NCBI GenBank assembly: GCA_036655915.1
Contig: JAVVPE010000018.1
Span: forward strand, 1-29,186
Length of the DNA stretch: 29,186 nucleotides
Reading direction: 5' to 3'
DNA from: JAVWGW01 sp036655915
Lineage (GTDB): Bacteria; Actinomycetota; Coriobacteriia; Coriobacteriales; Eggerthellaceae
Part shown: piece by piece, positions 22,452 through 29,186 of the stretch
How the letters are laid out: every line of letters starts with the position of its first letter
How positions within the stretch are numbered: position 1 is the first letter of the stretch
Program-made: the position numbers and the translations under genes
The notes under the pieces: model-generated
Database searches by the model: none
The model's input: the letters and a program-made list of their open reading frames with translations, nothing else
What the model was told of the DNA's origin: nothing

Positions 22452-24905
22452 ATGTTAGTTTCTTTGAAGTGGTTGAGTGAATATGTGCAGGTGCCGGGTG
22501 ATATTAAGGCTTTTTGTGACCTGTGCGATTTGACGGGAACCGGGGTTGAGGCGGTTACTACCTTGGGGGCTGCCTACGACAATATTGTGGTGGGGCTTAT
22601 TGCGCAGCGCGCGGTGCATCCCGATTCCGATCATATGTGGGTGTGCTCAGTTGACGTGGGCGCGGCGCATACCGATGCGGCGGGCGTGCCTGAACCGCTG
22701 CAAATTGTGTGCGGTGCGCAAAATTTCAATGAAGGTGACAAGATTCCCGTGGCGCTGGTGGGCGCGGTTATGCCCGATGGCACGAAAATCAAGAAGTCGA
22801 AGCTGCGCGGTGTCACCAGCTGCGGCATGAACTGTTCCGCGCGCGAACTGGGGCTGGGCACTGATAGCGATGGCATCTGGATTCTGCCTGTCGAAGCGCC
22901 CGTGGGCGTGGCATTTGCCGATTATCTGCAGCTCAGCGACACCGTGCTCGATTTGGAAATCACGCCCAACCGCCCCGATTGTCTTTCCATGGTGGGCATG
23001 GCGCGCGAAGTGGGTGCCATGTTGCGCCAGCCCGTGACCTATCCCCGCTATGATTTGGCTGAAATCGACGCCGCAGCGGCTGATTGCGCCAAGGTGACCA
23101 TCGCCGATGAACAACGCTGTTCGCGCTATACGGCCCGCGTTATCAAAAATGTAAAGGTTGGTCCTAGCCCCGATTGGCTGGTCGAACGCATTCAGGCGGC
23201 GGGTGCGCGTTCCATCAATAACGTTGTCGATGTGACAAACTATATATTGTTCCTGCTGGGCCAACCCTTGCACGCCTTCGATTTCGACAAACTCGATGGG
23301 GAAGAGGGCAGCGCGCACATCATCGTGCGCCCCGCCGAAGAAGGCGAAAAGTTCACGACGCTTGATGGGGAAGCCCGCCTGCTCAAAAGCGACATGACGG
23401 TGATTGCGACCCCCAAGCGCGCCATAGCGCTGGCCGGTGTTATGGGCGGGCTTGACACGGAAGTGACGCAAGACACCACGACGGTGCTGCTGGAAACGGC
23501 GGCCTTTAGCCCGGCGCACACCAGCCGCACCAGCCGCAACTTAGGCCTTATAAGCGAATCGTCCATCCGCTACGAACGCGGTGTCGACAGCAACCCGATT
23601 GCCTTTAACGCGGCCATGGCCGCCGCCTTAATCGCGGAGGTTTCCGGCGGGCAGGTGTGCCAAGGTCTGGTCGATGTGTGGCCGCACGCACCCGAAGCAA
23701 CCGCGTTGGAATTTCGTATCGAGCGCTTCAATGCCCTGATGGGGGCCGCTATAGCGCGCACAGAAATCGAGGACATCCTCACCCGTCTGGGCTGCGTGCT
23801 CTCCGAAGCCGGCGAAGGCGTGCTTGCCGTGGCGGTGCCCTCTTTCCGCCCCGATCTGGAACGTGAAATCGATTTGTACGAAGAAGTGCTGCGCCTGTAT
23901 GGCATGGATAAAATTGAGTCCACGCTGCCGGGCGGTCGTGGGCGCGTTGGCCTGCGCAGTGCTGCGGAACACACCCTTGCTACCATTCATACCACGTTGC
24001 GTGGCTGCGGCCTCAACGAAACGATGACCTATTCCTTTGCCGAGCCCGGTGAACTGGATGCCCTGCGCATGAATGTTGAGGAAATGGGGCAAGCGGTCGA
24101 ACTGATCAATCCCATGAACGCCGCTCAATCCGTCATGCGCCGCAGCATTGTTCCAGGGCTGTTGCGCAGCGTTGCACACAATCAAGCGCGCGGCGTTAAA
24201 AACATTCAGCTTTACGAAATCGGCTCGACCTTTTTCGCTCACGAGGGCAAAAAACAGCCCAAAGAAAAGCAGAAGCTTGCCGTCGTTTTGGCCGGTGCCA
24301 TGGATCAGCCCGGTTGGAATGTTGCGGCCACCGCATTTGATTTCTTCGACGGCAAGGGTGTCGTTGAGGCGATCGCCCGCGAACTGGCCATTGCGAAGTT
24401 GCGCTTCAAGGCGCTTGAAGCCGACGAGGCGCCGCATGTGCAGCCGGGGCGCGGTGCCCAAGTGCTTGCGGGTGGCACCGTTTTGGGCTGGGTGGGCGAA
24501 CTGCATCCGCTGGCGGTTGCGGCCTTTGATGCGGCTGCCCCCGTGGTTGCTTTGGAACTTGACGTGGCGGCGCTGCTGCGCGCGGCCACACCTGCGCGCG
24601 ATTACCTTGATGTGCCGGCGTTTCCTGCCGTGTCCATTGACGTCGCTTTTGTGGTCGATGAAGAGGTAAGCCACGAACGCCTTGCGCAGTGTCTGCATTC
24701 TGCGGGCGGCAAGCTGCTGGAAGAAGCGCGCCTGTTTGATGTGTATCGCGACGAACAACGCCTGGGTGCGCACAAAAAGTCGATGGCCTATGCGCTTACC
24801 TATCGTGCGCCCGACCGCACGCTTACCAGCGAAGAGGTTGAAAAAACGCACGACCGCCTGGTGAAGAAGGTGTGCGGCGCAACAGCTGCCGAAGTGCGCG
24901 GCTAA
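22452..24905 (+). CDS. pheT: Phenylalanyl-tRNA synthetase beta subunit
   Basis: PheT carries tRNA-binding and editing domains of the synthetase. The 817-residue length is typical. Visible parts are the B1 start MLVSLKWLSEYV, a tRNA-binding (EMAP-like) domain at about 40-155 with VVGLIAQ, the ITPNRPDCLSMVGMAREV segment near 171-188, and the B3/B4 editing region with the DFDKLDGEEG segment. The inactive class II core-like domain lies at 480-690, and the C-terminal anticodon-binding FDX-ACB domain (about 720-817) contains FPAVSIDVAFVVDEEV. ATG 22452 follows AGGACTT. Its stop overlaps the stop of the - strand DUF2252 gene by two bases. Confidence 0.97.
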   Translation: MLVSLKWLSEYVQVPGDIKAFCDLCDLTGTGVEAVTTLGAAYDNIVVGLIAQRAVHPDSDHMWVCSVDVGAAHTDAAGVPEPLQIVCGAQNFNEGDKIPVALVGAVMPDGTKIKKSKLRGVTSCGMNCSARELGLGTDSDGIWILPVEAPVGVAFADYLQLSDTVLDLEITPNRPDCLSMVGMAREVGAMLRQPVTYPRYDLAEIDAAAADCAKVTIADEQRCSRYTARVIKNVKVGPSPDWLVERIQAAGARSINNVVDVTNYILFLLGQPLHAFDFDKLDGEEGSAHIIVRPAEEGEKFTTLDGEARLLKSDMTVIATPKRAIALAGVMGGLDTEVTQDTTTVLLETAAFSPAHTSRTSRNLGLISESSIRYERGVDSNPIAFNAAMAAALIAEVSGGQVCQGLVDVWPHAPEATALEFRIERFNALMGAAIARTEIEDILTRLGCVLSEAGEGVLAVAVPSFRPDLEREIDLYEEVLRLYGMDKIESTLPGGRGRVGLRSAAEHTLATIHTTLRGCGLNETMTYSFAEPGELDALRMNVEEMGQAVELINPMNAAQSVMRRSIVPGLLRSVAHNQARGVKNIQLYEIGSTFFAHEGKKQPKEKQKLAVVLAGAMDQPGWNVAATAFDFFDGKGVVEAIARELAIAKLRFKALEADEAPHVQPGRGAQVLAGGTVLGWVGELHPLAVAAFDAAAPVVALELDVAALLRAATPARDYLDVPAFPAVSIDVAFVVDEEVSHERLAQCLHSAGGKLLEEARLFDVYRDEQRLGAHKKSMAYALTYRAPDRTLTSEEVEKTHDRLVKKVCGATAAEVRG

Positions 24906-26278
24906 AGTTCTCCCACAGCGCGCGCTTGCATGAAAGCGTCGTAGTCGGCTTGGTTTTGGTCGGCGTAAGAAGCGGCAAAATCGGCAATGGCCTTGTCAAA
25001 GGTATTGGCTGCGCCCAAATACGAGGCGATGGCTATACGGTTGCCGCTTCGGGCGTGCGCGCGTGCCAGCGTCCAACCGCACATGGCGCCCGTTACGCTT
25101 AGTTCATCAAAATCAATGGCGGAAAGATTGGCAGAAGATTTCCAATCCCACAGTTGGCGCACGTAAAAATCGCGCGTGACGCCATCGGGTCCCGTGCCGC
25201 GCACCCAGCCCAACATCACGTCACTTGAAGCCTGCATCAGGCGCTGGCCTTCAACGACGCGGCGTCCGTGATTCTCAAATTCGCTTGCCCCAACAAAGCT
25301 TTCAAGAACCGACCCCTGCGCTTCCTTCAGCTGCAAAACCAAGGGGTCGCTTTGATCCCAGCCTGCCAAAACGATAATCCATGCCTGCGTGCCGACGCTG
25401 CCAATGCCCACTACCTTGCGCGCGCTATCCACGTAGGAAAACTGCTCAAAAAGATGCTGGCGATCGCGGGGCAGCGTTTCTTTGTAGGCCTGCGTCAACT
25501 CGTCGATAAGCACTTCGGTTTTGCGCACCGTTTGCGCATCGCAGAAAAGCTCGGAAAGGGGCACGATAAGCGGGGGCGTGCTGTTTATTTTCAAGCTGCC
25601 ATCTACCAGGGATGTAAGCTTTTTTACGGCCGAAGCGCTGGTTTTGTGGTAGGCCTGTTCCAGTTCTTTCAGCACAATCTTGCCCTCTTTTTTGCTGCTG
25701 AGGGCGCTGCTGCGGCGCAGTTCTTGTTCCACATCAAGGTGCGCATACCACACATCCATATTGTTCATGCGGGCAAACGAAATCATGGCTTCGCGGTAGC
25801 TTTTCACGGCGGTCATAACCGCTTGTCGCCGGTCGCCTTTTTTGAAACCGCGGTCGCGCCCGCATATTTCGATGCTTGCCGCCAAGCGCTTGACATCCCA
25901 TTCCCAAGGTCCGGGCAGCGTTTCGTCAAAGTCGTTTATGTCGAAAACCAGACGGCGTTCTGGCGAAGCGAAGCAGCCGAAGTTGGCAATATGGGCGTCG
26001 CCACACAGCTGCACGCGCATATCGGTGTGGGGCAGGGTTGAAAGGTCGCTGGCCATGATAAGTGCTGATCCGCGGTAAAACGTGAAGGGGGAAACACCCA
26101 TGCGCTCGTAGCGCAAAGGGACAAGACCTTGTTCGCGCGTGAGCGCCTGCTGCTTTAGCAGCTCAACGGGGTTTGGCCTGTTGGCGGGCGCTTTCCATTC
26201 CGCGTGCGCGCTGCGCGACATCGTGGTGCGGCGTGCTTTTCCCGAAGCAATATGTGCTTCAACTGTCTTGTTGTTCAT
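24902..26278 (-). CDS. DUF2252 family kinase-fold protein
   Basis: The 458-residue protein belongs to DUF2252, an uncharacterised family in the protein-kinase-like clan. Visible landmarks are FYRG at 67-70, CGDAHIANFG at 92-101, which resembles the catalytic loop HGDxHxxN of aminoglycoside-phosphotransferase-type kinases, and FDINDFDE at 112-119, which resembles their metal-binding Asp segment. The order suggests a small-molecule or protein kinase, but no substrate is known. The ATG at 26278 is preceded by GGGATGAT on the - strand. Convergent with pheT, it overlaps it at the stop codons. It runs downstream of the small acidic protein gene with a 112-base gap. Confidence 0.9.
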   Translation of the reverse strand: MNNKTVEAHIASGKARRTTMSRSAHAEWKAPANRPNPVELLKQQALTREQGLVPLRYERMGVSPFTFYRGSALIMASDLSTLPHTDMRVQLCGDAHIANFGCFASPERRLVFDINDFDETLPGPWEWDVKRLAASIEICGRDRGFKKGDRRQAVMTAVKSYREAMISFARMNNMDVWYAHLDVEQELRRSSALSSKKEGKIVLKELEQAYHKTSASAVKKLTSLVDGSLKINSTPPLIVPLSELFCDAQTVRKTEVLIDELTQAYKETLPRDRQHLFEQFSYVDSARKVVGIGSVGTQAWIIVLAGWDQSDPLVLQLKEAQGSVLESFVGASEFENHGRRVVEGQRLMQASSDVMLGWVRGTGPDGVTRDFYVRQLWDWKSSANLSAIDFDELSVTGAMCGWTLARAHARSGNRIAIASYLGAANTFDKAIADFAASYADQNQADYDAFMQARAVGEL

Positions 26279-26390
26279 GGTGTATCATCCCATCGTTTCT
26301 GGGTGGCCCACGCCGCGTTTTGCTGAATTTCCTGCGCGCCCCATCACTTTGTTTTGCAACTTGCCTTAAATATACACGAATCACCCTGCG

Positions 26391-26633
26391 CTAGCGCCAG
26401 GGATCTTCCTCAAACAAGCTTGTTTTTTCCACGCGATCAGAATACGGATCATAGCCGTCATCATCTTCGTTAGCCGCCCGAAAAAAGGGATTTTGCGCCC
26501 CCGCATCCGCCGCCGCAGGCGTTTTTTTGACAACACCCACCCCGCCCGCATCCGCCTTGGCTGCCGCGGAAAAAAGACCTTCTTTGTCGGGGGTCTGCGC
26601 ATCCCCGTCAATCAGATTTGCTTGGTCGTTCAT
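26391..26633 (-). CDS. Small acidic protein of unknown function
   Basis: The 80-residue product has no recognised domain. It is acidic and low in hydrophobic stretches, with an Ala/Gly-rich middle and a C-terminal half rich in Asp and Glu (NEDDDGYDPYSD near 55-66, ending FEEDPWR), so it may be disordered. The start is taken at ATG 26633 on the - strand, with GAGG nine bases before; an ATG at 26651 is in frame but has a weaker site. Its 5' end overlaps the last 26 bases of the nucleotidyltransferase remnant. It may not be expressed; only the open frame, the ribosome site and the position support it. Confidence 0.5.
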   Translation of the reverse strand: MNDQANLIDGDAQTPDKEGLFSAAAKADAGGVGVVKKTPAAADAGAQNPFFRAANEDDDGYDPYSDRVEKTSLFEEDPWR

Positions 26634-26772
26634 AGAGTAGTACCTCGTCATTTCTTATTTTGTTGAGAAATTCGTGCGTAAGGCTTTCGCTTGTTGATGC
26701 ATCAATTGATACCTTGAGAATCTGCTCCAAATCATACACGAACCCGCCGAGGGCAACGCTTCCAAGTTTGCT
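26608..26772 (-). pseudogene. C-terminal remnant of an MNT-type nucleotidyltransferase
   Basis: The last 54 codons of a longer open - strand frame read like the end of an MntA-type nucleotidyltransferase: ALGGFVYDLEQILKVSIDAS followed by SLTHEFLNKIRNDEVLLYER. In the family this follows the GSxARG...SDxDLL catalytic part, which is absent here, and the upstream codons of the frame look non-coding. MNT proteins usually act as antitoxins or partners of HEPN toxins; no HEPN gene is seen next to it. The remnant therefore looks like the scar of a lost HEPN-MNT module. The exact 5' boundary is uncertain. Confidence 0.7.
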
Positions 26773-26841
26773 TTTCTGCCGAAGAATCCAAGAAGCTTTG
26801 CGGGAGCTCGGTTGATTTTTAAGGTCTTGAGGGGCAAAGGC

Positions 26842-26875
26842 AAAGACCCCGCTGCGGCGTGGCGCGGCGGGGTCT
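26842..26875 (-). terminator. Terminator after the 58-codon ORF
   Basis: On the - strand, AAGACCCCGC pairs perfectly with GCGGGGTCTT (plus positions 26866-26875 and 26842-26851) across a 14-base GC-rich loop, followed by TTGCCTTTG. The T tract is short and broken. It stands 29 bases after the stop of the 58-codon ORF and so supports that ORF as a gene. Confidence 0.7.
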
Positions 26876-26903
26876 TGAAAACTGTTGTTTTGTTCGCAGG
26901 TGC

Positions 26904-27080
26904 TTAGAAAGGCCAGCTGATTGGCAGCGGGGTGCGCATCGACAGCTTGCTGGAGGTTTCTTCGGCACCGTCTTCGGCGACGAGAGCCATGACCTGTTTG
27001 AGCGTGGAAGGGGAGACTTCGTAGGATCCGTTCGCTTGGCCCATGCTGATGGTGACGGTGTGCATTTTCGAGTTCGACAT
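26904..27080 (-). CDS. Short 58-residue protein of unknown function
   Basis: This - strand ORF encodes 58 residues, starting MSNSKMHTVTISMG and ending MRTPLPISWPF. It has a good ribosome site (GAAAGGA) seven bases before the ATG and a strong hairpin terminator after the stop. A promoter with operator-like repeats and a structured leader lies about 240 bases upstream. No domain, signal peptide or transmembrane helix was recognised. The N-terminal part could form a short beta-strand and helix (STLKQVMALVAEDGAEE). The Pro/aromatic C-terminus is unusual and might suggest a peptide precursor, but no modification enzyme is nearby. The surrounding signals are the main support. Confidence 0.6.
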   Translation of the reverse strand: MSNSKMHTVTISMGQANGSYEVSPSTLKQVMALVAEDGAEETSSKLSMRTPLPISWPF

Positions 27081-27181
27081 ACCATTTCCTTTCGACGGGA
27101 TACGTGCTTATGGGGCAGATATCCAAAACGGGGGACGACGTGGTGCCGTCCATTTTCAGGTCCAGGTGGCCAAAGAAGTCT

Positions 27182-27267
27182 GCGAAAGCGGGGCGTAAGG
27201 GCAAAAAAATAACGCTTAAACCCCGACACCTTCAAGCCCTGCGGTGTCGACATTTAAACGCTTTCGC
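27182..27267 (-). ncRNA. Structured leader or small RNA with internal terminator/antiterminator
   Basis: Reading the - strand from the promoter near 27317-27345, the RNA has GCGAAAGCG (27267-27259). A large hairpin follows: CGTTTAAA/TTTAAGCG and CGACACC/GGTGTCG (27260-27213), with a 12-base loop, and then TTATTTTTTT (27212-27203), a strong intrinsic terminator. Just beyond it, CGCTTTCGC (27190-27182) is the exact complement of GCGAAAGCG, whose end overlaps the terminator stem. The pairings can enclose or compete with the terminator. A transcript of roughly 107 bases is expected if termination occurs; read-through would reach the 58-codon ORF. No known RNA family was recognised. Confidence 0.6.
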
Positions 27268-27312
27268 GGTTTCAATCCGGGGAAAGAAACTCTTCTCTAT
27301 TCATCTGTTGTC

Positions 27313-27356
27313 ACTGATAGTACCCGCATTATCAGTTTTGTGCAAGTGCACAAAAC
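27313..27356 (-). promoter_or_regulatory. Promoter with two overlapping operator-like inverted repeats
   Basis: On the - strand TTGCAC (plus 27340-27345) and TACTAT (plus 27317-27322) are 17 bases apart, a good sigma70-type promoter with a start near 27310. Two dyads cover it. A 10-base-arm repeat at 27335-27356, core TTTTGTGCAAGTGCACAAAA, overlaps the -35. ACTGATA-N10-TATCAGT at 27313-27336 covers the spacer and -10. This is typical of a tightly repressed promoter. A weaker + strand pair, TTGTCA (27308) and TATCAG (27330), could also use the same operators for the EF-G-like gene. Confidence 0.68.
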
Positions 27357-27607
27357 CACATTTTTTTAAATTTAATATTCACTCCCGTGATGAACTTTTT
27401 GAAAAACTCGACCTGTACGAATAGTCGCAGAATAGCCCTGCCGCATTTTCGCGTATTCCCCCAATAGGTTTCGCCCTCTGCCTTCCCAAGGCGGCGCGAT
27501 GCGATAAACTATGCGCATTGGTTTGTTTATGGAGGGTTCGGCAGTGGTTCGTGGCCGTTAGCCAGACAGACGGTGCGGGCCACACAACGCGAAAGTTGGT
27601 GGTTATT
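27357..27607 (+). other. Upstream region of the EF-G-like gene
   Basis: Between the operator block and the ATG lies an AT-rich stretch (27357-27410) and then a GC-richer stretch. No convincing + strand promoter was found. TTCCCA (27483) and TAAACT (27505) with a 16-base gap are a weak candidate. A 10-codon frame starting at ATG 27529 ends before the gene and has no clear ribosome site. I see nothing else here. Confidence 0.3.
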
Positions 27608-29186
27608 ATGGCAGCTCCTGCTACCGAACACGTAAGAAACATTGTGTTGGTGGGTCAAGATGGTGCGGGCAAAACTTCCCTTGCTGAAGCTATGCTGCAC
27701 GTTTCGGGCAAAACGCCGCGCATGGGCACAACGCACGACGGCAAATCGTACCTCGATTACGACGAGGAAGAAATCAAGCGCAAGTTCACCGTCGGCACCT
27801 CAATCGCGCCGATTCCCTTCAAAGATTTCAAGATCAATGTGCTCGATACGTCGGGGCAGCCCGATTTTATCGGCGATGCGCAAGCCACCATGCAAGCTGC
27901 TGAAACAGCGCTGTTCGTGGTCGATGCCGTCGCGGGCCCGCAGATCATGACCACGAAACTGTGGCGCGAGGCAGAAGATATGCGCCTATGTCGTGCCGTT
28001 TTCATCAATCACATCGATCGTGAAAACGCCAACTTCGATACCGCTATGGCGCTGCTGCACGCCCGCTTCGGGTCGCGCTTGGGCGCGGTCACTATTCCTA
28101 TTGGTGTTGGCACCGATTTTAAGGGCATCGTCGATGTTCTGCGCATGAAGGCGCGCTATTTCGATCGCGATGGTGCGGCTGAACGCGTTGAAGAAATTCC
28201 GTCGGATTATCAAGATGCCGCCCAGATTGCGCGCGATAAGCTGTGCGATTTGGTGGCGGAAGCCGACGATGATTTGATGATGAAATATCTTGATGGGGAA
28301 GAACAGCTGACCCAGCAAGAACTTGAATCCCTGCTGGGCAAGGCGATCGCACAGGAACTGTTCATCCCGGTATTTGTGGGATCAACCATCATTGAACAGG
28401 GCATTTTGGGGCTGATGGAAGATATCGCCACCTATTTCCCGTCGCCCACCGCGCACGGGCGCTTCCGCCTTGCCGGGGGTGGCGAAACCACGATCGACGC
28501 CGCGGGCGAACCGGCCTGCTTCGTGTTCAAAACGCTTTCCGACCCCTATGTGGGCCGCCTCAGCTTCGTCAAGGTTATTTCGGGCGTGCTTGAGCCGGGC
28601 ATGGAACTGATCAACGCGCGCACGGGCAAGCGCGACCGCTTTGGCCACTTGTATGTGATGATGGGCAAGGAAACCGCCGATGTCAAAAGCGCCAAGGCGG
28701 GCGATATCGTCGTGGTTCCCAAGCTGACCGAAGCCAAAACCGGCGATACCCTTTCAAAATCGGGCACGATGGCCATCGACCCTTTGCCGCTGCCCGTGCC
28801 GCTGTATCCGGTGGCGATAGAAGCTGCCAACAAAACAGAGGAAGACAAGTTGGGCACGTTTTTGGCGCGCGTTGTCGAAACCGACCCGACCATTCGCGTT
28901 GTGCGCAACGAAGAAACCCACCAAACGGTTCTTACTGCCATGGGTGAAGCGCAGGTCGACACGCTGCTCAACCGCCTGCGCGCGCAGGCCGGCATCGAAG
29001 CGAAGCTGTTGGCTGTGCGCATTCCTTATCGCGAAACCATCCGCAAAACGGCCGAAGCGCAGGGCCGCCACAAAAAGCAAACCGGCGGGGCAGGGCAGTT
29101 TGGCGATTGCTGGCTGCGCATTGAACCCAACCCGGGTGAAGGCTACGAATTCTTGAACGAAATTGTGGGCGGCAGAATTCCGCGCG
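27608..29186 (+). CDS. Divergent elongation factor G paralogue (EF-G-like), truncated by window
   Basis: The first 526 codons of an EF-G-type translational GTPase are present; the gene runs off the window (EF-G is about 690 residues). The P-loop is GQDGAGKTS at 16-24, where canonical EF-G has AHxDAGKTT. G2 is RKFTVGTS near 58-65. G3 is DTSGQPDF at 80-87, with Gln in place of the usual catalytic His. G4 is NHID at 134-137 instead of NKxD. Domain IV begins with GGAGQFGDCWLRIEP. These changes match EF-G2/fusA2-like paralogues of Actinobacteria and Firmicutes, whose role is unclear, rather than the main factor. ATG 27608 has only a weak ribosome site; the frame is open upstream to GTG 27551. Confidence 0.85.
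   Translation, partial: MAAPATEHVRNIVLVGQDGAGKTSLAEAMLHVSGKTPRMGTTHDGKSYLDYDEEEIKRKFTVGTSIAPIPFKDFKINVLDTSGQPDFIGDAQATMQAAETALFVVDAVAGPQIMTTKLWREAEDMRLCRAVFINHIDRENANFDTAMALLHARFGSRLGAVTIPIGVGTDFKGIVDVLRMKARYFDRDGAAERVEEIPSDYQDAAQIARDKLCDLVAEADDDLMMKYLDGEEQLTQQELESLLGKAIAQELFIPVFVGSTIIEQGILGLMEDIATYFPSPTAHGRFRLAGGGETTIDAAGEPACFVFKTLSDPYVGRLSFVKVISGVLEPGMELINARTGKRDRFGHLYVMMGKETADVKSAKAGDIVVVPKLTEAKTGDTLSKSGTMAIDPLPLPVPLYPVAIEAANKTEEDKLGTFLARVVETDPTIRVVRNEETHQTVLTAMGEAQVDTLLNRLRAQAGIEAKLLAVRIPYRETIRKTAEAQGRHKKQTGGAGQFGDCWLRIEPNPGEGYEFLNEIVGGRIPR

Noticed and set aside
23628..24851. 407-codon open frame on the - strand inside pheT
   Set aside because: It is antisense to a clear pheT reading frame, has no family resemblance and reflects the GC-rich codon pattern.
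26904..27080. 58-residue ORF as a RiPP precursor
   Set aside because: The Pro/aromatic C-terminus is suggestive, but no maturation enzyme, protease or exporter gene lies nearby.
26773..27204. Full 198-codon - strand frame as one protein
   Set aside because: Its first 144 codons overlap the 58-codon ORF and its terminator and look non-coding; only the C-terminal part resembles a protein family.
27268..27277. GGATTGAAAC on the - strand, like the 3' end of many type I CRISPR repeats
   Set aside because: Only one copy is present, with no repeat spacing and no cas genes; chance or a leader segment is more likely.

Overview
The window is about 29 kb of a moderately GC-rich bacterial chromosome. 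Gene order and protein style fit an Actinobacteriota member of class Coriobacteriia, probably a gut anaerobe close to Eggerthella or Slackia. This placement is an inference from lysine/alanine-rich N-termini, frequent GTG starts, gene neighbourhoods and a T-box on pheST; no rRNA marker is present. Almost everything lies on the + strand. Only one block, 24902-27345, is on the - strand.

Layout: (1) 1-2409 is the secE-nusG-rplK-rplA block, with a hairpin leader before rplK and a clear intrinsic terminator after rplA. (2) 2410-5896 is a glutamate-dependent acid-resistance pair: a GadC-like glutamate/GABA antiporter and a glutamate decarboxylase with a polylysine-type N-terminal tail. A hairpin separates them and a long AT-richer leader precedes them. 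(3) 5917-12052 is a molybdenum block: a promoter, modA (lipoprotein), modB with an extra exported domain of roughly 200 residues, modC, moaA, moaC and a TIGR04282/DUF2064 nucleotidyl- or glycosyltransferase-like protein. (4) 12225-17667 holds yebC, a membrane EAL protein with a degenerate GGDEF domain, ruvC-ruvA-ruvB with a LexA-type box in front of ruvC, and a DUF6483-like protein. (5) 17714-20847 holds two tandem paralogous AGCS sodium:amino-acid symporters with different upstream regions: a near-leaderless promoter for the first, a structured leader for the second. (6) 20908-24905 is pheS-pheT under a complete promoter and T-box leader, with an 82-bp near-perfect hairpin between the genes. 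(7) 24902-27345 on the - strand holds a DUF2252 kinase-fold protein, a small acidic protein, a C-terminal remnant of an MNT-type nucleotidyltransferase and an unlisted 58-codon ORF. The small ORF has its own terminator, a long structured leader with an internal terminator, and a promoter covered by two inverted repeats. (8) 27608-end is a divergent EF-G paralogue cut by the window edge.

Most genes are housekeeping. The parts most likely to hold something undescribed are the - strand regulatory unit at 26904-27356, the ModB fusion, the leader of the second symporter and the palindromic element between pheS and pheT.
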